Origin: Shouchella tritolerans
GTDB lineage: Bacteria; Bacillota; Bacilli; Bacillales; Bacillaceae_D
NCBI RefSeq assembly: GCF_025770735.1
Contig: NZ_JAODPB010000001.1
Coordinates: 124,001-188,000, forward strand
DNA length: 64,000 bases
Direction: 5' to 3'
The notes under the pieces were generated by a model, which saw nothing but the letters and a program-made list of their open reading frames with translations, ran no database searches and was not told the DNA's origin. A program made the position numbers and the translations under genes. Positions 25,450 to 34,795 of the stretch are shown here, one piece after another; the first letter of the stretch is position 1; the number at the start of each line of letters is the position of its first letter.

Positions 25450-27552
25450 TACATAGGCTATGGAAAGTGATTTGGCTTAACATAAGGCATGATAAAAAAA
25501 CACTGCTTTTTCCATTGGTGGGGGCGATGTTTGCGTGTGCAGCTTTCGCCTGCATATTTTTAATTGCACAACAAATAAATGCCAATTATAAGCAAAACGA
25601 AGCATTTCAACTTGGCTATACATACGACTTTTCGATTAATCAGGCTTCTCCAGAAACAATGGCCCAAATCGCTGCTTTGCCAGAAGTGCATGAAACATGG
25701 AGGAGCATGACAACTACAGATTGGCAAACAGCCACTGGAGAAACGATAGAAGTATCAATGTTTGATCAACCAAAGTTTGTAGAAACGGGCCATTATTATT
25801 TTACCAATCGTTCACCAGTTCAAAAGGGTGAAATTGCGCTCGAGCACAATTTTGTTACCGTCCATTTTCCAGACATCCAATACGGAGACAAAGTTGAATT
25901 GATTGACAGCAACGGCAACAGTCATTCATACACATTTGTCAGCCTGTTTTACGGCATGTCGGGAGAAGTGTTATTAATAGAAGACATCGATGAAACCGCC
26001 ACCGTTTACATTCGGGCAGATACCGACGATAAGACTACAGTAAGAAACGATATCGAAGCGCGGACTGGCAAGACAGTCCGCCAAAATATTGACACGCAAT
26101 CAGGGTTATTTTACATCGAAGGGCTAGAGGCTGCTTCCTTTCAACAACTACGATTTGCGGGCTATCGTTTGCTTTTTGGAGCGGCAGCGATGTTTATCGC
26201 GTTTTGGCTAATAGCGATGAAACGTTTTGGCTTGGCGCTTCGAAAAGCGGCACGAACAGTTGTTTATTTAGGGTACTCTCCTAAAAGGCTAGATCGACAA
26301 TTGGTCGTTGCCAGTAGTGTGCTAGCGATTATTTTAGCTGTCTTTTCTACGCTTTTGGCGTTGGCGGCGTTCCATCTGTTTGGCTTTGCTTTAGCAAAAG
26401 ACTTGGCGCCACAGTTATCACTTTATATAGATGTTGCTCAATTGGCTTATATTCCGGTTCCACTTCGTTTTGCCTTGCTGGCAATGGTCCTTCTTCTACT
26501 TTTGGCCGTAGTGCTTGGAAGAAGCATTCTCATAGCTCATGCACTAGCCGATCCCAAACCACATCGGCATCTACCGTATCCAGTTAAGACGGGATTCGTG
26601 GTAGTCGCTTTATCGGCGGTTGTTGCATTTCTTGCCATTTCATCTTATCAGCAACTGCCAGATCGACAAATTGCAGCAGGAGCGAGAAGCGCTTTATGGT
26701 TGGACAGCTGAGGAAGAGCACATATGGCCGTTTGTCCGCTTACAAGCGCCTAAGAAGCAGGCTGACCAGTTTCTAGAACAGCTAAGCGCGGATGGTTTTT
26801 CATTTGTGACGTTAACGAACCAAGGCAATTATCTGATTGTCGAGGAAAGCGAAACAAGTTATTCGGAAATATACGTAGACTTGTTAGCCGTTCCAGATCA
26901 GCACTGGAAAATGATTCTGTCGCTGCTGGATGTGACACCGTTGCTGTCAGTAGACGACATGAAGGCGAGCAACGGAGCCGTCGTTATTGGCAACGATCTA
27001 AGCCACCCGTATATGATTGATCAGACAGTCAAGTTAGTGTCGTGGGAGGAGGAAACAACAGCCAATAGTGAGAGAACGTTAGGCGATGGCGTTGATTTCC
27101 ATGTGATGGGCACAGCCAAAAAGAATTTTCAACATTTAGGCCGTTATTCGTTCTTAATCCCTGCATCTTTAGCAGCTCAACTTGATGTAAAAATAGACAC
27201 GTTTACGGAGGAGGAGATGGTGTATCCACTAGAAACCGAAGCAGCGAAAGTCAGTGCCCATTTGCGGGAAATGACTGCCTCTTATCCGTTCGCGAACATA
27301 TATGATGAAGAGCCTTATTGGACAACGGCTACCGACAATCCTCCTGTTTCGATGTACTATTTCTTGATGGTAGCACTGTTTCCTATTGTGTTGGCTTTAT
27401 GCTGGGCACTTTTTCGTATAAACACGTATTGGCAAATGCGCTTATGGCTGCGGCTGCTGATTGTCGTGGTGCTGATTGGTGTCGGTGCAGGTGCAGGCTG
27501 GACGGCAAGCCAACTGTTCCTATCATTTGGTTATACGAGTATGGCTGAATAG
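25443..27552 (+). pseudogene. FtsX-type ABC permease, frameshifted
   Basis: The gene starts MLIHRLWKVIWLNIRHDKK after GGGAGGC and reads a first membrane helix (about 22-42), an extracellular MacB-like domain (about 45-230, including FYGMSGEVLLIEDID), and helices at about 240, 290 and 340. A frameshift between about 26650 and 26690 ends this frame at 26711. In the next frame the same protein goes on (KLQQEREALYGWTAEEEH) with a second extracellular domain and the last helices (YYFLMVALFPIVLALCW, LLIVVVLIGVGAGAGW), ending at 27552. Rejoined, it is about 703 residues, normal for this family. Confidence 0.8.
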
Positions 27553-27649
27553 AGTGATTGATTCGTTTCTCTGTTTACAGAGAGAGGGGCATACACAAAT
27601 GGTCTCTATAGAAAAACAGAAAATTTAGTTGGCAAAAGGAGAGGTCCTT

Positions 27650-28256
27650 ATGAAAGAAACAAGCGTTTTTATTGCTATCTGCCTTGTTGTTAACAGCTTG
27701 CAGCCAAGCGGAGGCGAATCAGTTAGAGCCTAAACAACTTTCTGAACTCGAACAACGTTATTTGCAAGTCGGCAACAGCCATTCATTTGTGTATGACGTT
27801 TCCCGTTTCGACCCAGATGCGACGACACTATCATTCAAGCTCCAAGCCTATGAAAATGGCGAACGCTCAGAAGAGTGGACACAAGAGATTTATACAATGC
27901 ATGCAGAGGAAGGCGAGGGGTTGTTTTCAGGGTGGGAAGAAATGATCGTAACGATTGCCAGTCCTAGGCTTTACGAAGAGGTAGGCGAAATGGCGATATA
28001 CGAAGCTGGATTTATGCTTGCCGAAGAAGGAGGGTCTATGGAAAGCAGTCAACGGATGGAGCTGCCAAATCTGAAAGATGACCCGTTTACAAGTATAGCC
28101 AATACAACGCTTGATTTTGAGAAAGAAGGGCAAAACCTTGTCGTTTTCTTTAATGGAGAGGAAGTATCTTCTGGCCCAGCGGGAACGGAAGAAGGGATAG
28201 CGCAAATTATTGAGGCGTGTGAATATGTATTTGTATTTCGGTTGGAATGGGAATAG
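27650..28256 (+). pseudogene. Lipoprotein with frameshifted signal peptide
   Basis: An ATG at 27650 with AGGAGAGG upstream opens MKETSVF, but the frame is lost at a run of five T (27666-27670). With one T fewer it would read MKETSVLLLSALLLTACS, a perfect lipobox with Cys17, and run on to 28256 as a roughly 200-residue acidic extracellular protein. Without the shift, the only start is TTG at 27672, with no ribosome binding site and a truncated signal. It belongs to the degenerate ABC operon. The lesion could be real, a sequencing slip, or a phase-variable tract. Confidence 0.7.
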
Positions 28257-28334
28257 ATGGGGAAGGGGAGCGTTCACTAGACGACGCGTGCCGTTAATCG
28301 CTTCATGTTTCCTTCCGGCTATACCTTAAAGCCA

Positions 28335-28371
28335 GCATGGCGGATCCTATCCCTAGTTAGGGCCGCCATGC
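28335..28371. terminator. Hairpin between convergent genes, possible terminator
   Basis: GCATGGCGG pairs with CCGCCATGC across a 19-base loop. No T-run follows on either strand within 10 bases, so termination is plausible but unproven. Confidence 0.45.
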
Positions 28372-28395
28372 TTGCAAGGGTAGTGGTGTTTCGTT

Positions 28396-30222
28396 TTATC
28401 CATTTCTGTGCTTCACATGAAACGATACCTTTGTTCCTTTGCCTTTTTTACTATCAATTTGAAGCCCTGTGCCGAAGTGCCGTTTTAACCGCTGGTCCGT
28501 ATTAATTAATCCAACCCCTGACCGGCTAGCGGCTTTTCTCTCTAAAATCCGTTGCTGTTGAACGTCGTCCATTCCGACTCCATCATCTTCTACTGATACG
28601 ACGGCATGTGTTTTATTGTTAGAAACCTGAATGAGGACCTTTCCGCCGTGGGGGCGTTTCATAATACCGTGCCTTATCGCATTTTCTACTAATGGTTGAA
28701 TGGAAAGAAACGGGACTTTTATGTCGCTATCTTCTACTTGCCAATCAATTTCCAACCTCTCCTCAAAACGGACTTTTTCAATAGAGAGATAGGAGCGCAC
28801 CAGGCTAAGCTCTTCCTCAATCGGAACGAGTTCATCCATATTTTGAAATTGGAATTTGGCGCGCAAAAAGTCGCTAAATTCTTGTAGCAAATCATGCATT
28901 TTATCCAGATCGGTTTCACTTAAAGCTGCTACCGCATTTAAGGCATTGAACAAAAAGTGTGGTTGAATTTGTGCTTGGAGCCATGCCGTTTCCAAGCGCA
29001 ATTGTTCCTGAACCATTTGTTTGATCGTCGTTAGCGCCTCAATCCGTGCTCTTAATTCTAGCGCTTTTACTGGTTTTGTCACGTAATCGTTGGCCCCGGC
29101 CATAAAGCCACTTTGAATATCTTTCGATTGGCTTCTGGAAGTAAGGAGCAAAACAGGGAGCTCGATCAGTGTAAATCGCTTGCGAATCATTCGGGTTAGC
29201 TCGTATCCAGACATCTGTGGCATCATCGTATCTGAGATAACGAGATCCCACTCTTGCGCATCTAACATAGCCAACGCCTCTTTGCCGCTTGTCACCATTG
29301 TTACATCATAATCTTCTGGTGACAGTATCCCTTCAAGTACTTGAAGATTGGCAGGCTCGTCATCAACCATTAATATACGGGGGCAACCATGATGTATTTC
29401 GCTTAAACTAGTTTGTGTCGTAGCTAACTGGGCTTCGACTTCTTTCATATAGAGTGGCTTTTTTTTCAGGGTGGGCACGATTGACGACGACTGTTCGAAT
29501 GTGTGATGGACGCTCTTGTCTTGCTCGTCTTTCAATTCAGCTAATTTTAATGAAAGTGTAAAAGTCGAGCCTTCTCCTAAAACAGAGGACACATCTAATG
29601 TGCCTCCATGAAGCTCCACTAATTGCTTACTTATGCTTAAACCTAGCCCAAAACCTTCTTCAATCATAGTCTCGTTTGTACTAGCTTGCTCGTACGGTTG
29701 AAATAGGCGCTTAAGGATGTCCTCGTCCATGCCAATTCCTGTATCGGAAATCACAATAAAAGCATTCCCGTTCTCCTTAAAAGCTCGGACGGAAATAACC
29801 CCTTCATCCGTATATTTGACAGCATTATGCAATAAATTGTAAACAATTTGAACAAGCCGACTCTCATCAGCGATGACGGGCGGGAAGTCTTTAGCGATTT
29901 GATTGACCATTTTAATACGCTTGACTTCTGTGCTATATTGCAGCATGTCAAGGACTCCAGTGACAATAGGTTGAATCGCTATCGCTTTTTTCTGTAGACG
30001 TAGGGATCCTTCTTGCAGGCTCATCATGTCAATCAAATCGTTCAAACGCAATGTCAGCCGATGTCCGATCGACAAAACGGTTTCAAGCTCTTTAATGCTT
30101 CTTTCCTGTAACATATGCCGTTCTCTCTTTAAAACGGATTGAGACATGTTAAGAATACCATGGAGCGGATTCTTAAATTCCTCTGACATGTTTGCCAAAA
30201 ATTGATCTCTGTGTTCATTCAT
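28396..30222 (-). CDS. Hybrid two-component kinase (HisKA-ATPase-REC-LytS kinase)
   Basis: 608 residues, cytosolic as read here. An HisKA-like domain (1-70) has FLANMSEEFKNPLHGI, where the phospho-acceptor His of the usual ANxSHExRTPL is Glu14. HATPase 1 (about 105-228) has HNAVKY and TGIGMD. A receiver (about 282-400) has DDE, phospho-acceptor Asp331 and Lys383. Then comes a LytS/YehU-type kinase core with His422 in QAQIQPHFLFN and a final HATPase (DDGVGM). The first kinase therefore lacks its His, whereas the second looks active. Full-length relatives carry an N-terminal 7TM sensor; here that part is in the next frame upstream, separated at an A6 run (30224-30229), so the complete gene is probably broken. 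Confidence 0.85.
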   Translation of the reverse strand: MNEHRDQFLANMSEEFKNPLHGILNMSQSVLKRERHMLQERSIKELETVLSIGHRLTLRLNDLIDMMSLQEGSLRLQKKAIAIQPIVTGVLDMLQYSTEVKRIKMVNQIAKDFPPVIADESRLVQIVYNLLHNAVKYTDEGVISVRAFKENGNAFIVISDTGIGMDEDILKRLFQPYEQASTNETMIEEGFGLGLSISKQLVELHGGTLDVSSVLGEGSTFTLSLKLAELKDEQDKSVHHTFEQSSSIVPTLKKKPLYMKEVEAQLATTQTSLSEIHHGCPRILMVDDEPANLQVLEGILSPEDYDVTMVTSGKEALAMLDAQEWDLVISDTMMPQMSGYELTRMIRKRFTLIELPVLLLTSRSQSKDIQSGFMAGANDYVTKPVKALELRARIEALTTIKQMVQEQLRLETAWLQAQIQPHFLFNALNAVAALSETDLDKMHDLLQEFSDFLRAKFQFQNMDELVPIEEELSLVRSYLSIEKVRFEERLEIDWQVEDSDIKVPFLSIQPLVENAIRHGIMKRPHGGKVLIQVSNNKTHAVVSVEDDGVGMDDVQQQRILERKAASRSGVGLINTDQRLKRHFGTGLQIDSKKGKGTKVSFHVKHRNG

Positions 30223-30785
30223 TTTTTGCAGTGTTGCCGCATGCTTTTATGTTCTAGTATGCATGTGAAGTCATCCTTAAACCAGATAGAGACAGCACTA
30301 CCCATTAAATGAAGCAAATCGAACGGATAGTACACATTGCCAAACCGCTTTCCCGAACGAATGTTCAAAGGAACTAGCGCAGCAGCGCAAGATAGAGAAG
30401 TCAGTAGTAAAAGAGGGCCCTTTCTATTATTGAAAATCCTTTTAACAATTGATATTGCCATACTCACTGTGGAAACATGAATGAACAGGACAATCTGTTT
30501 TCCTAGGAAGGGCAAAGCCGCTTTTGGCAAATACCCTACTCTGGCATCCAGTAAATCAGGATTGGCCCCTTCCACAACAGGAAGCCTCCTTTCCAGATTA
30601 GAAATATCCGATGCCGCATAAGCATCGACTTGTTCGGCGAAAAAGCTTTTTTGTCTCAAAATTTCGCCAATCTGTTTTTGCGCATCTCCACTTCCATCCA
30701 TCACCGTTTCTAAAGCATTTGTTGGCTGTTGGTATATCTCAATAGCGAACGACCCTGGAAAAACGAAGCTGTTCTTATTCATCAA
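30219..30785 (-). pseudogene. Split-off N-terminal sensor part of the hybrid kinase
   Basis: This 188-codon frame ends in CKK-stop, overlapping the ATG of the kinase (ATGA). Adding one A to the A6 run would fuse them into HCKKMNEHRDQFL. Its last 90 residues (GKQIVLFIHVSTVSMAIS, NRKGPLLLLTSLSCAAALVP) resemble a worn 7TMR-DISM membrane region that has lost hydrophobic helices. The frame stays open upstream of the marked start as far as a stop near 30855 and lacks a convincing ribosome binding site. I read it as the eroded N-terminus of the same gene. Confidence 0.55.
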
Positions 30786-31509
30786 AAAATCCTGCAGCTT
30801 GAAACTCGCTTTTCCTGCTTGTCTAATGAAATAAAACCAATCTTTTCGGAATCGTTCTTGCTAAATGCGTTTATCTATGAAAATAGCAATCTATTTTCAA
30901 TTTAATTCGCTTCCAAAAACACGTCAAGACTTCTGAAGAACGACACGACTAGTCGCCCGTTTTATTCCTTCAAAATGGAGTTCATGTTCGTTTTTACCAT
31001 TTTGTAGTCCTTATGAACAGGTCCTTTGAGACTGTTTTTTTGGATGCAATATGGTGTTCTTTTTTATCGGAATAACCGCTTAATCCGTTGATATTAGCGA
31101 AATGAATGAGTTTGTTTGTTTTTATTAATTGGTAATTAAGGCGATTAGTGGTTTAGAGGGGATGGGTAATAAACCATTATTATTTTCTTTTATTTTACAA
31201 TTGGATTTTAAAGAGGTGTAAATTTTGTCATATTACAGGTCGTTTTCACTAAAAAAACCTTGTTTGTTTAGCTATTTGTTTGCTAATGGGTCAAAGGAAA
31301 TGTAATTGGTAAGGGGGAATTTAAGGCCCGCCAAAATAGAAATCGAACCTTCCAGCAACCATGTATGATTTCTCGTACCCCTTAATGAGCGATAGCCTAA
31401 GCTTTATGCTGTGAAAATTTCATCCTTTTAAAGCGAAAACTGCTATATGGTTACTTGGAAGGACTCACCATTTTTAGTAAAGAGCAATGGGAATGAAGGA
31501 GAGAGTGTG
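30786..31509. other. Long gene-poor stretch
   Basis: About 720 AT-rich bases between the kinase N-terminus and a possible 15-codon peptide. No defended gene; the left 70 bases continue the eroded kinase frame (FRKDWFYFIRQAGK) without a start. The rest shows no clear repeat or promoter. Confidence 0.4.
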
Positions 31510-31557
31510 ATGAATTTGTTGGCCAAAGTGGCTAAGGGGGGCCACACATACAATTAG
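31510..31557 (+). CDS. Possible 15-residue peptide gene
   Basis: MNLLAKVAKGGHTYN, preceded by an AAGGAGAG site 6-7 bases before the ATG and followed directly by a hairpin (GCAGCGG/CCGCTGC, 31557-31588). The combination of strong ribosome binding site, tiny frame and hairpin is what a peptide or leader ORF looks like, but a frame this short can arise by chance. Confidence 0.3.
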   Translation: MNLLAKVAKGGHTYN

Positions 31558-31588
31558 CAGCGGCTAAAAGGTCTCTCCTAACCGCTGC
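31557..31588. terminator. Hairpin between peptide ORF and ribD
   Basis: GCAGCGG/CCGCTGC stem with a partly paired interior; on the plus strand it is followed by GTATTTT. It could serve both convergent units. Confidence 0.45.
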
Positions 31589-31602
31589 GTATTTTGAACA
31601 GT

Positions 31603-32706
31603 CTAGTTCGTCGTCTTATCTGAAACGATATAGGCAGTCAGTTTTACGTCCGGTCCGATTTGCGTGGCTTCACTGAAAACAAGCGGCAACGCGTCAGCCA
31701 TGTTGTCGATGCCGCTTCCTTCTAAAAAGGTTGGCGCCAATGCGCCGCCAATGAGCTTTGGGGCCACATAGACGATTAGTTTTTGCACAAGCTGGGCTTC
31801 AAGAAAAGCGGCATTCAACGTTCCCCCTGCTTCGAGGAGGGCAGAGGAAATCGACTCTTTGTACAAATACGCCATCATTTCCTTGAGATCGACTTTCGTT
31901 GTCCCGCTCGTTTGTACGAGGCGGACGCCAGCCTTTTCCAATCGCTCCTGCTTCTCGGGCAAATGCTTAGGTTCCGCTGCCGTAAAAATCCATGTCGGGG
32001 CAAGGCCGTCTGTTGCGACAATTGCATCGACCGGTGTGCGCAAATGGGAGTCAACAATCACTCGGATCGGGTTGCGCCCATTGGCGATTCGCGCCGTCAA
32101 CGAAGGGTTGTCCTTTAAAACAGTGTCAACGCCAACGATAATCGCTTGGTTTTCTGTACGCAGGCGGTGGACATCTTGGCGCGCTTCACTGGAAGTAATC
32201 CATTTGCTGTCGCCTGTTTTTGCGGCAATCTTTCCATCGAGCGAGACAGCTGCTTTTAGCGTCACATAGGGCATACGATTGACAATCGAGTAATTAAACA
32301 CGTCATTTAACTGCACCGCTTCTTTTTCCAAGATACCGGTTTGAACATGGACGCCGCCTTCCTCAAGGATACGTACGCCATTACCGGAGACCAAGGGATT
32401 TGGATCAAGGGTAGCAATAATGACTTCTTTGACGCCGGCTTCCACTAACGCAACAGCGCACGGTCCTGTTCTCCCTGTATGGGAACAAGGCTCCAGCGTA
32501 ACATAAGCGGTGCTGCCTTTCGCTTCAGAGCCAGCCATGCGCAACGCGTTTATTTCTGCATGGGCTTCCCCAGCTTTCAAGTGGGCGCCCACGCCAATAA
32601 TCCGTCCTTCTTTCACAAGCACGCAGCCGACAAGAGGATTTGGGTCTGTTTGCCCCTTCATTGCTTTAGCATTGTCTAGTGCTAATCTCATGTAACGTTC
32701 ATGCAT
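31603..32706 (-). CDS. ribD: Bifunctional riboflavin biosynthesis deaminase/reductase RibD
   Basis: 367 residues. The N-terminal deaminase has the zinc site HAE (His49, Glu51), Cys74 and Cys83 in LEPCSHTGRTGPC; the C-terminal reductase (about 145-360) has AVSLDGKIAAKTGDSKWITS and LLEAGGTLNAAFL. It deaminates and reduces the pyrimidine intermediate after GTP cyclohydrolase II. Start 32706 (MHERYMRLAL) is preferred for its AAAGGA site and family match. Unusually, no ribE/ribBA/ribH is beside it and no FMN riboswitch precedes it, so it may be a second, separately controlled copy. Confidence 0.92.
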   Translation of the reverse strand: MHERYMRLALDNAKAMKGQTDPNPLVGCVLVKEGRIIGVGAHLKAGEAHAEINALRMAGSEAKGSTAYVTLEPCSHTGRTGPCAVALVEAGVKEVIIATLDPNPLVSGNGVRILEEGGVHVQTGILEKEAVQLNDVFNYSIVNRMPYVTLKAAVSLDGKIAAKTGDSKWITSSEARQDVHRLRTENQAIIVGVDTVLKDNPSLTARIANGRNPIRVIVDSHLRTPVDAIVATDGLAPTWIFTAAEPKHLPEKQERLEKAGVRLVQTSGTTKVDLKEMMAYLYKESISSALLEAGGTLNAAFLEAQLVQKLIVYVAPKLIGGALAPTFLEGSGIDNMADALPLVFSEATQIGPDVKLTAYIVSDKTTN

Positions 32707-32818
32707 TCGATCAAATCCTTTCAACATAGAGGCCATTCTGCCTGGTGCGTGGAATAGGTAAAAAGAAACGAGGCCCGTTTTGCCCGTACAAAGCTACTTG
32801 CAACAGGTCCACATTCAA

Positions 32819-33553
32819 TCAAGCAATCGTAAAATTACTTCCATAGTAGGCTAAACCTAACTTACTTGCAACGCTTTGAGATGAATGGTTTTCCGCTAAC
32901 GTGCTGTATAATGGCAAACAACCCAACTTTCGTACAGCGATAGCCCAGGCGGCAACAACGGCAGGCGCAAACCCATTTCCGCGATATTCCTTTAATGTTT
33001 CGATTCCCGCTTCATGCGCGAAATTGGTAATACGAACGCTCCGGCAGATGGAAACGGCTATATTTTGATGGACAACGGCAACGCAAGGCTGAGACACATC
33101 TAATTCTCGGATAAGCCACTCAAATTCATGTGGCAACCAGTTAGCAGCATTATCCCGGGTCAGGCTTTTGACTTGTAGTGAGGGAGTGACAATTCTAGGG
33201 ACAAAATAGCACGGTCCCATTGTATATTGTTGCCCATGAAGGAGAGCCATGTATTCTGCAAAATACTTTGGCTTTGTTGGGAACTCGCTTATGGAGGGTT
33301 CTTCTAAAGACAATTCTTGTAAACGCCTAGCAGTCTTGTCTGCTACATCATAGCGAAATCGGCAAACGGCCTTACCGTCAATCGTTCGGCCTAAGAAAAA
33401 TGTAGGAGCGGGAACGGTTGGATCCAAGTTTTCGTTTATTGTCAACAGCCGTGAATGTTGATCGTGGACAAACAACGCTTCAACATGATACTCCATTAAT
33501 TTGTTAGCAGTGTTTTCCCAGTTTGGTTCATACAAGTCGTCCAATTGGTTCAT
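32819..33553 (-). CDS. GNAT-family N-acetyltransferase
   Basis: 244 residues. The C-terminal half carries the GNAT core: AHEAGIETLKEYRGNGFAPA (acetyl-CoA loop, RGxG-like RGNGFA), AWAIAVRKLG and LYSTLAENHSSQSVASKLGL. The N-terminal half is a less conserved domain (PTFFLGRTIDGKAVCRFRYD). Substrate unknown. It lies 112 bases upstream of ribD on the same strand, so co-transcription is possible. Confidence 0.8.
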   Translation of the reverse strand: MNQLDDLYEPNWENTANKLMEYHVEALFVHDQHSRLLTINENLDPTVPAPTFFLGRTIDGKAVCRFRYDVADKTARRLQELSLEEPSISEFPTKPKYFAEYMALLHGQQYTMGPCYFVPRIVTPSLQVKSLTRDNAANWLPHEFEWLIRELDVSQPCVAVVHQNIAVSICRSVRITNFAHEAGIETLKEYRGNGFAPAVVAAWAIAVRKLGCLPLYSTLAENHSSQSVASKLGLAYYGSNFTIA

Positions 33554-33681
33554 TGAAGATGAATCCTCTCTGTTTGATTGAATAAAAACAAAAGGTAGGT
33601 CAATAAAACAGTGGGGGCTATTAAATGGGAATAGCTTCTATGATCGCTAGCATAAACATCATATTCGATACACAACAAATT

Positions 33682-34086
33682 TTACTCAGCCTCGTCTAGA
33701 TGCAATAATTCCTTTATGCGCTCCGAGTCCTTTTCAGAGACTGAATAATACTGATCTTCTTCAATACCCCGACGAAAAGTAATAGTAGAATTATTGTCAA
33801 ACCAAAGATAGACCATCATCACCATCGTCGAGTGATCCCAGTTATTTATATGGATCACACTATTAGGATATCCCTCTGTAGATGCCGGCTCTTCGCTAAT
33901 AGCCGACTCATGGATAATGGCCTTAAACTCATTAATTGTGTCTGGGTCTTTTATTGTCTTCTCCTCGGTAAAAACAATTTGATCATCACTTTGGTAAGAA
34001 CCGATTAACAACTCCTCGCCGTTTGAACACCCGGACATAGACATAAAAAATACCACTGCTAAAAGAGCGCTAATCTTCCAATGCAT
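33682..34086 (-). CDS. Small lipoprotein, unknown function
   Basis: 134 residues from MHWKISALLA; AAGGAGGG lies 7 bases before this ATG. The signal peptide ends SMSGC (Cys20). The mature part (about 115 residues) alternates acidic and aromatic segments (NSVIHINNWDHSTMVMMVYLWFDN), suggesting a small beta domain. I do not recognise the family. Stands alone. Confidence 0.7.
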   Translation of the reverse strand: MHWKISALLAVVFFMSMSGCSNGEELLIGSYQSDDQIVFTEEKTIKDPDTINEFKAIIHESAISEEPASTEGYPNSVIHINNWDHSTMVMMVYLWFDNNSTITFRRGIEEDQYYSVSEKDSERIKELLHLDEAE

Positions 34087-34359
34087 AACGACCCTCCTTT
34101 TATTAAAATAATACAATATTTTCATTTCATTTCTATAAAAAGGTTTGTCTTATTTATTATTCAGGTGTTGAAAGGGGGGGACTAGCGTTGTTGTTTCTCT
34201 TTCGTAATAGAGCTGATGCTCGCTTTTGGTAGTAGTGATAGTCCCTGTGGCTTCTTGTTTGCCTCTGGGAAAGAGCGGGGGCCAGTTTAGAAATGTAAGT
34301 AGGATAGGCTGCACGAAAAAGCAACTTGACGGGATGAAACAGTAGCCTAAAGACAAAGT

Positions 34360-34397
34360 GAAAAGGAACAGCGCACATTTTTTTGCACCATTCCTTT
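34360..34397 (-). terminator. Weak terminator after the lipase-like gene set
   Basis: On the minus strand AAAGGAA and TTCCTTT pair around a GC-poor interior containing AAAAAAA; a short TTTT begins within the 3' arm. It overlaps the stop codon of the 128-residue gene. Confidence 0.45.
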
Positions 34398-34783
34398 CAC
34401 AAAAGGCCAGGCCCTCTATTTGACAAACGCTCAGTAAGCCGGTCCAGCGCGTCTTGGTCCATTTCTGTATGAATGTCGTACTTTTGTTTATGGTAATCAG
34501 CGACCGTGTTTCCTAACGTTGCGGTATGGAGGAAAATGGCATTGCGAACAAACAATCCTTTTGTTTGCTCAGAGGAAATCTGGAATTCGAGGCGCTCCCT
34601 CAAACGATCCGCAAACTTGCCTTCTTGCCCTTCAAGGCATGTTAACGCATGGGTGAGTTGGTCGGTGCCTGTCTCCATTTGTTCTTGGGCCAGGTTAGGC
34701 TGTCGCCGTACATCTTCTTCAAAGCCGCTTTGATTAAAAGGAAAGCGGTAGGTACCCACATTCGGATTTAGCCAATCAAACAA
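34397..34783 (-). CDS. Helical protein of the lipase-like operon, unknown
   Basis: 128 residues from a TTG start; AAGGGGGA lies 6 bases before it. MFDWLNPNVGTYRFPF is followed by two or three long amphipathic helices (QEQMETGTDQLTHALTCLEG, FADRLRERLEFQISSEQ) and an acidic end. No signal or membrane segment. It follows the lipase-like gene by 12 bases, so it is the last gene of that operon. By position it could be a chaperone, immunity or partner protein; I do not recognise the family. Confidence 0.55.
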   Translation of the reverse strand: MFDWLNPNVGTYRFPFNQSGFEEDVRRQPNLAQEQMETGTDQLTHALTCLEGQEGKFADRLRERLEFQISSEQTKGLFVRNAIFLHTATLGNTVADYHKQKYDIHTEMDQDALDRLTERLSNRGPGLL

Positions 34784-34795
34784 CGATATTCCCCC

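Noticed and set aside
32707-32818. FMN riboswitch before ribD
   Set aside because: The gap is only about 110 bases and lacks the conserved FMN-aptamer core sequences.
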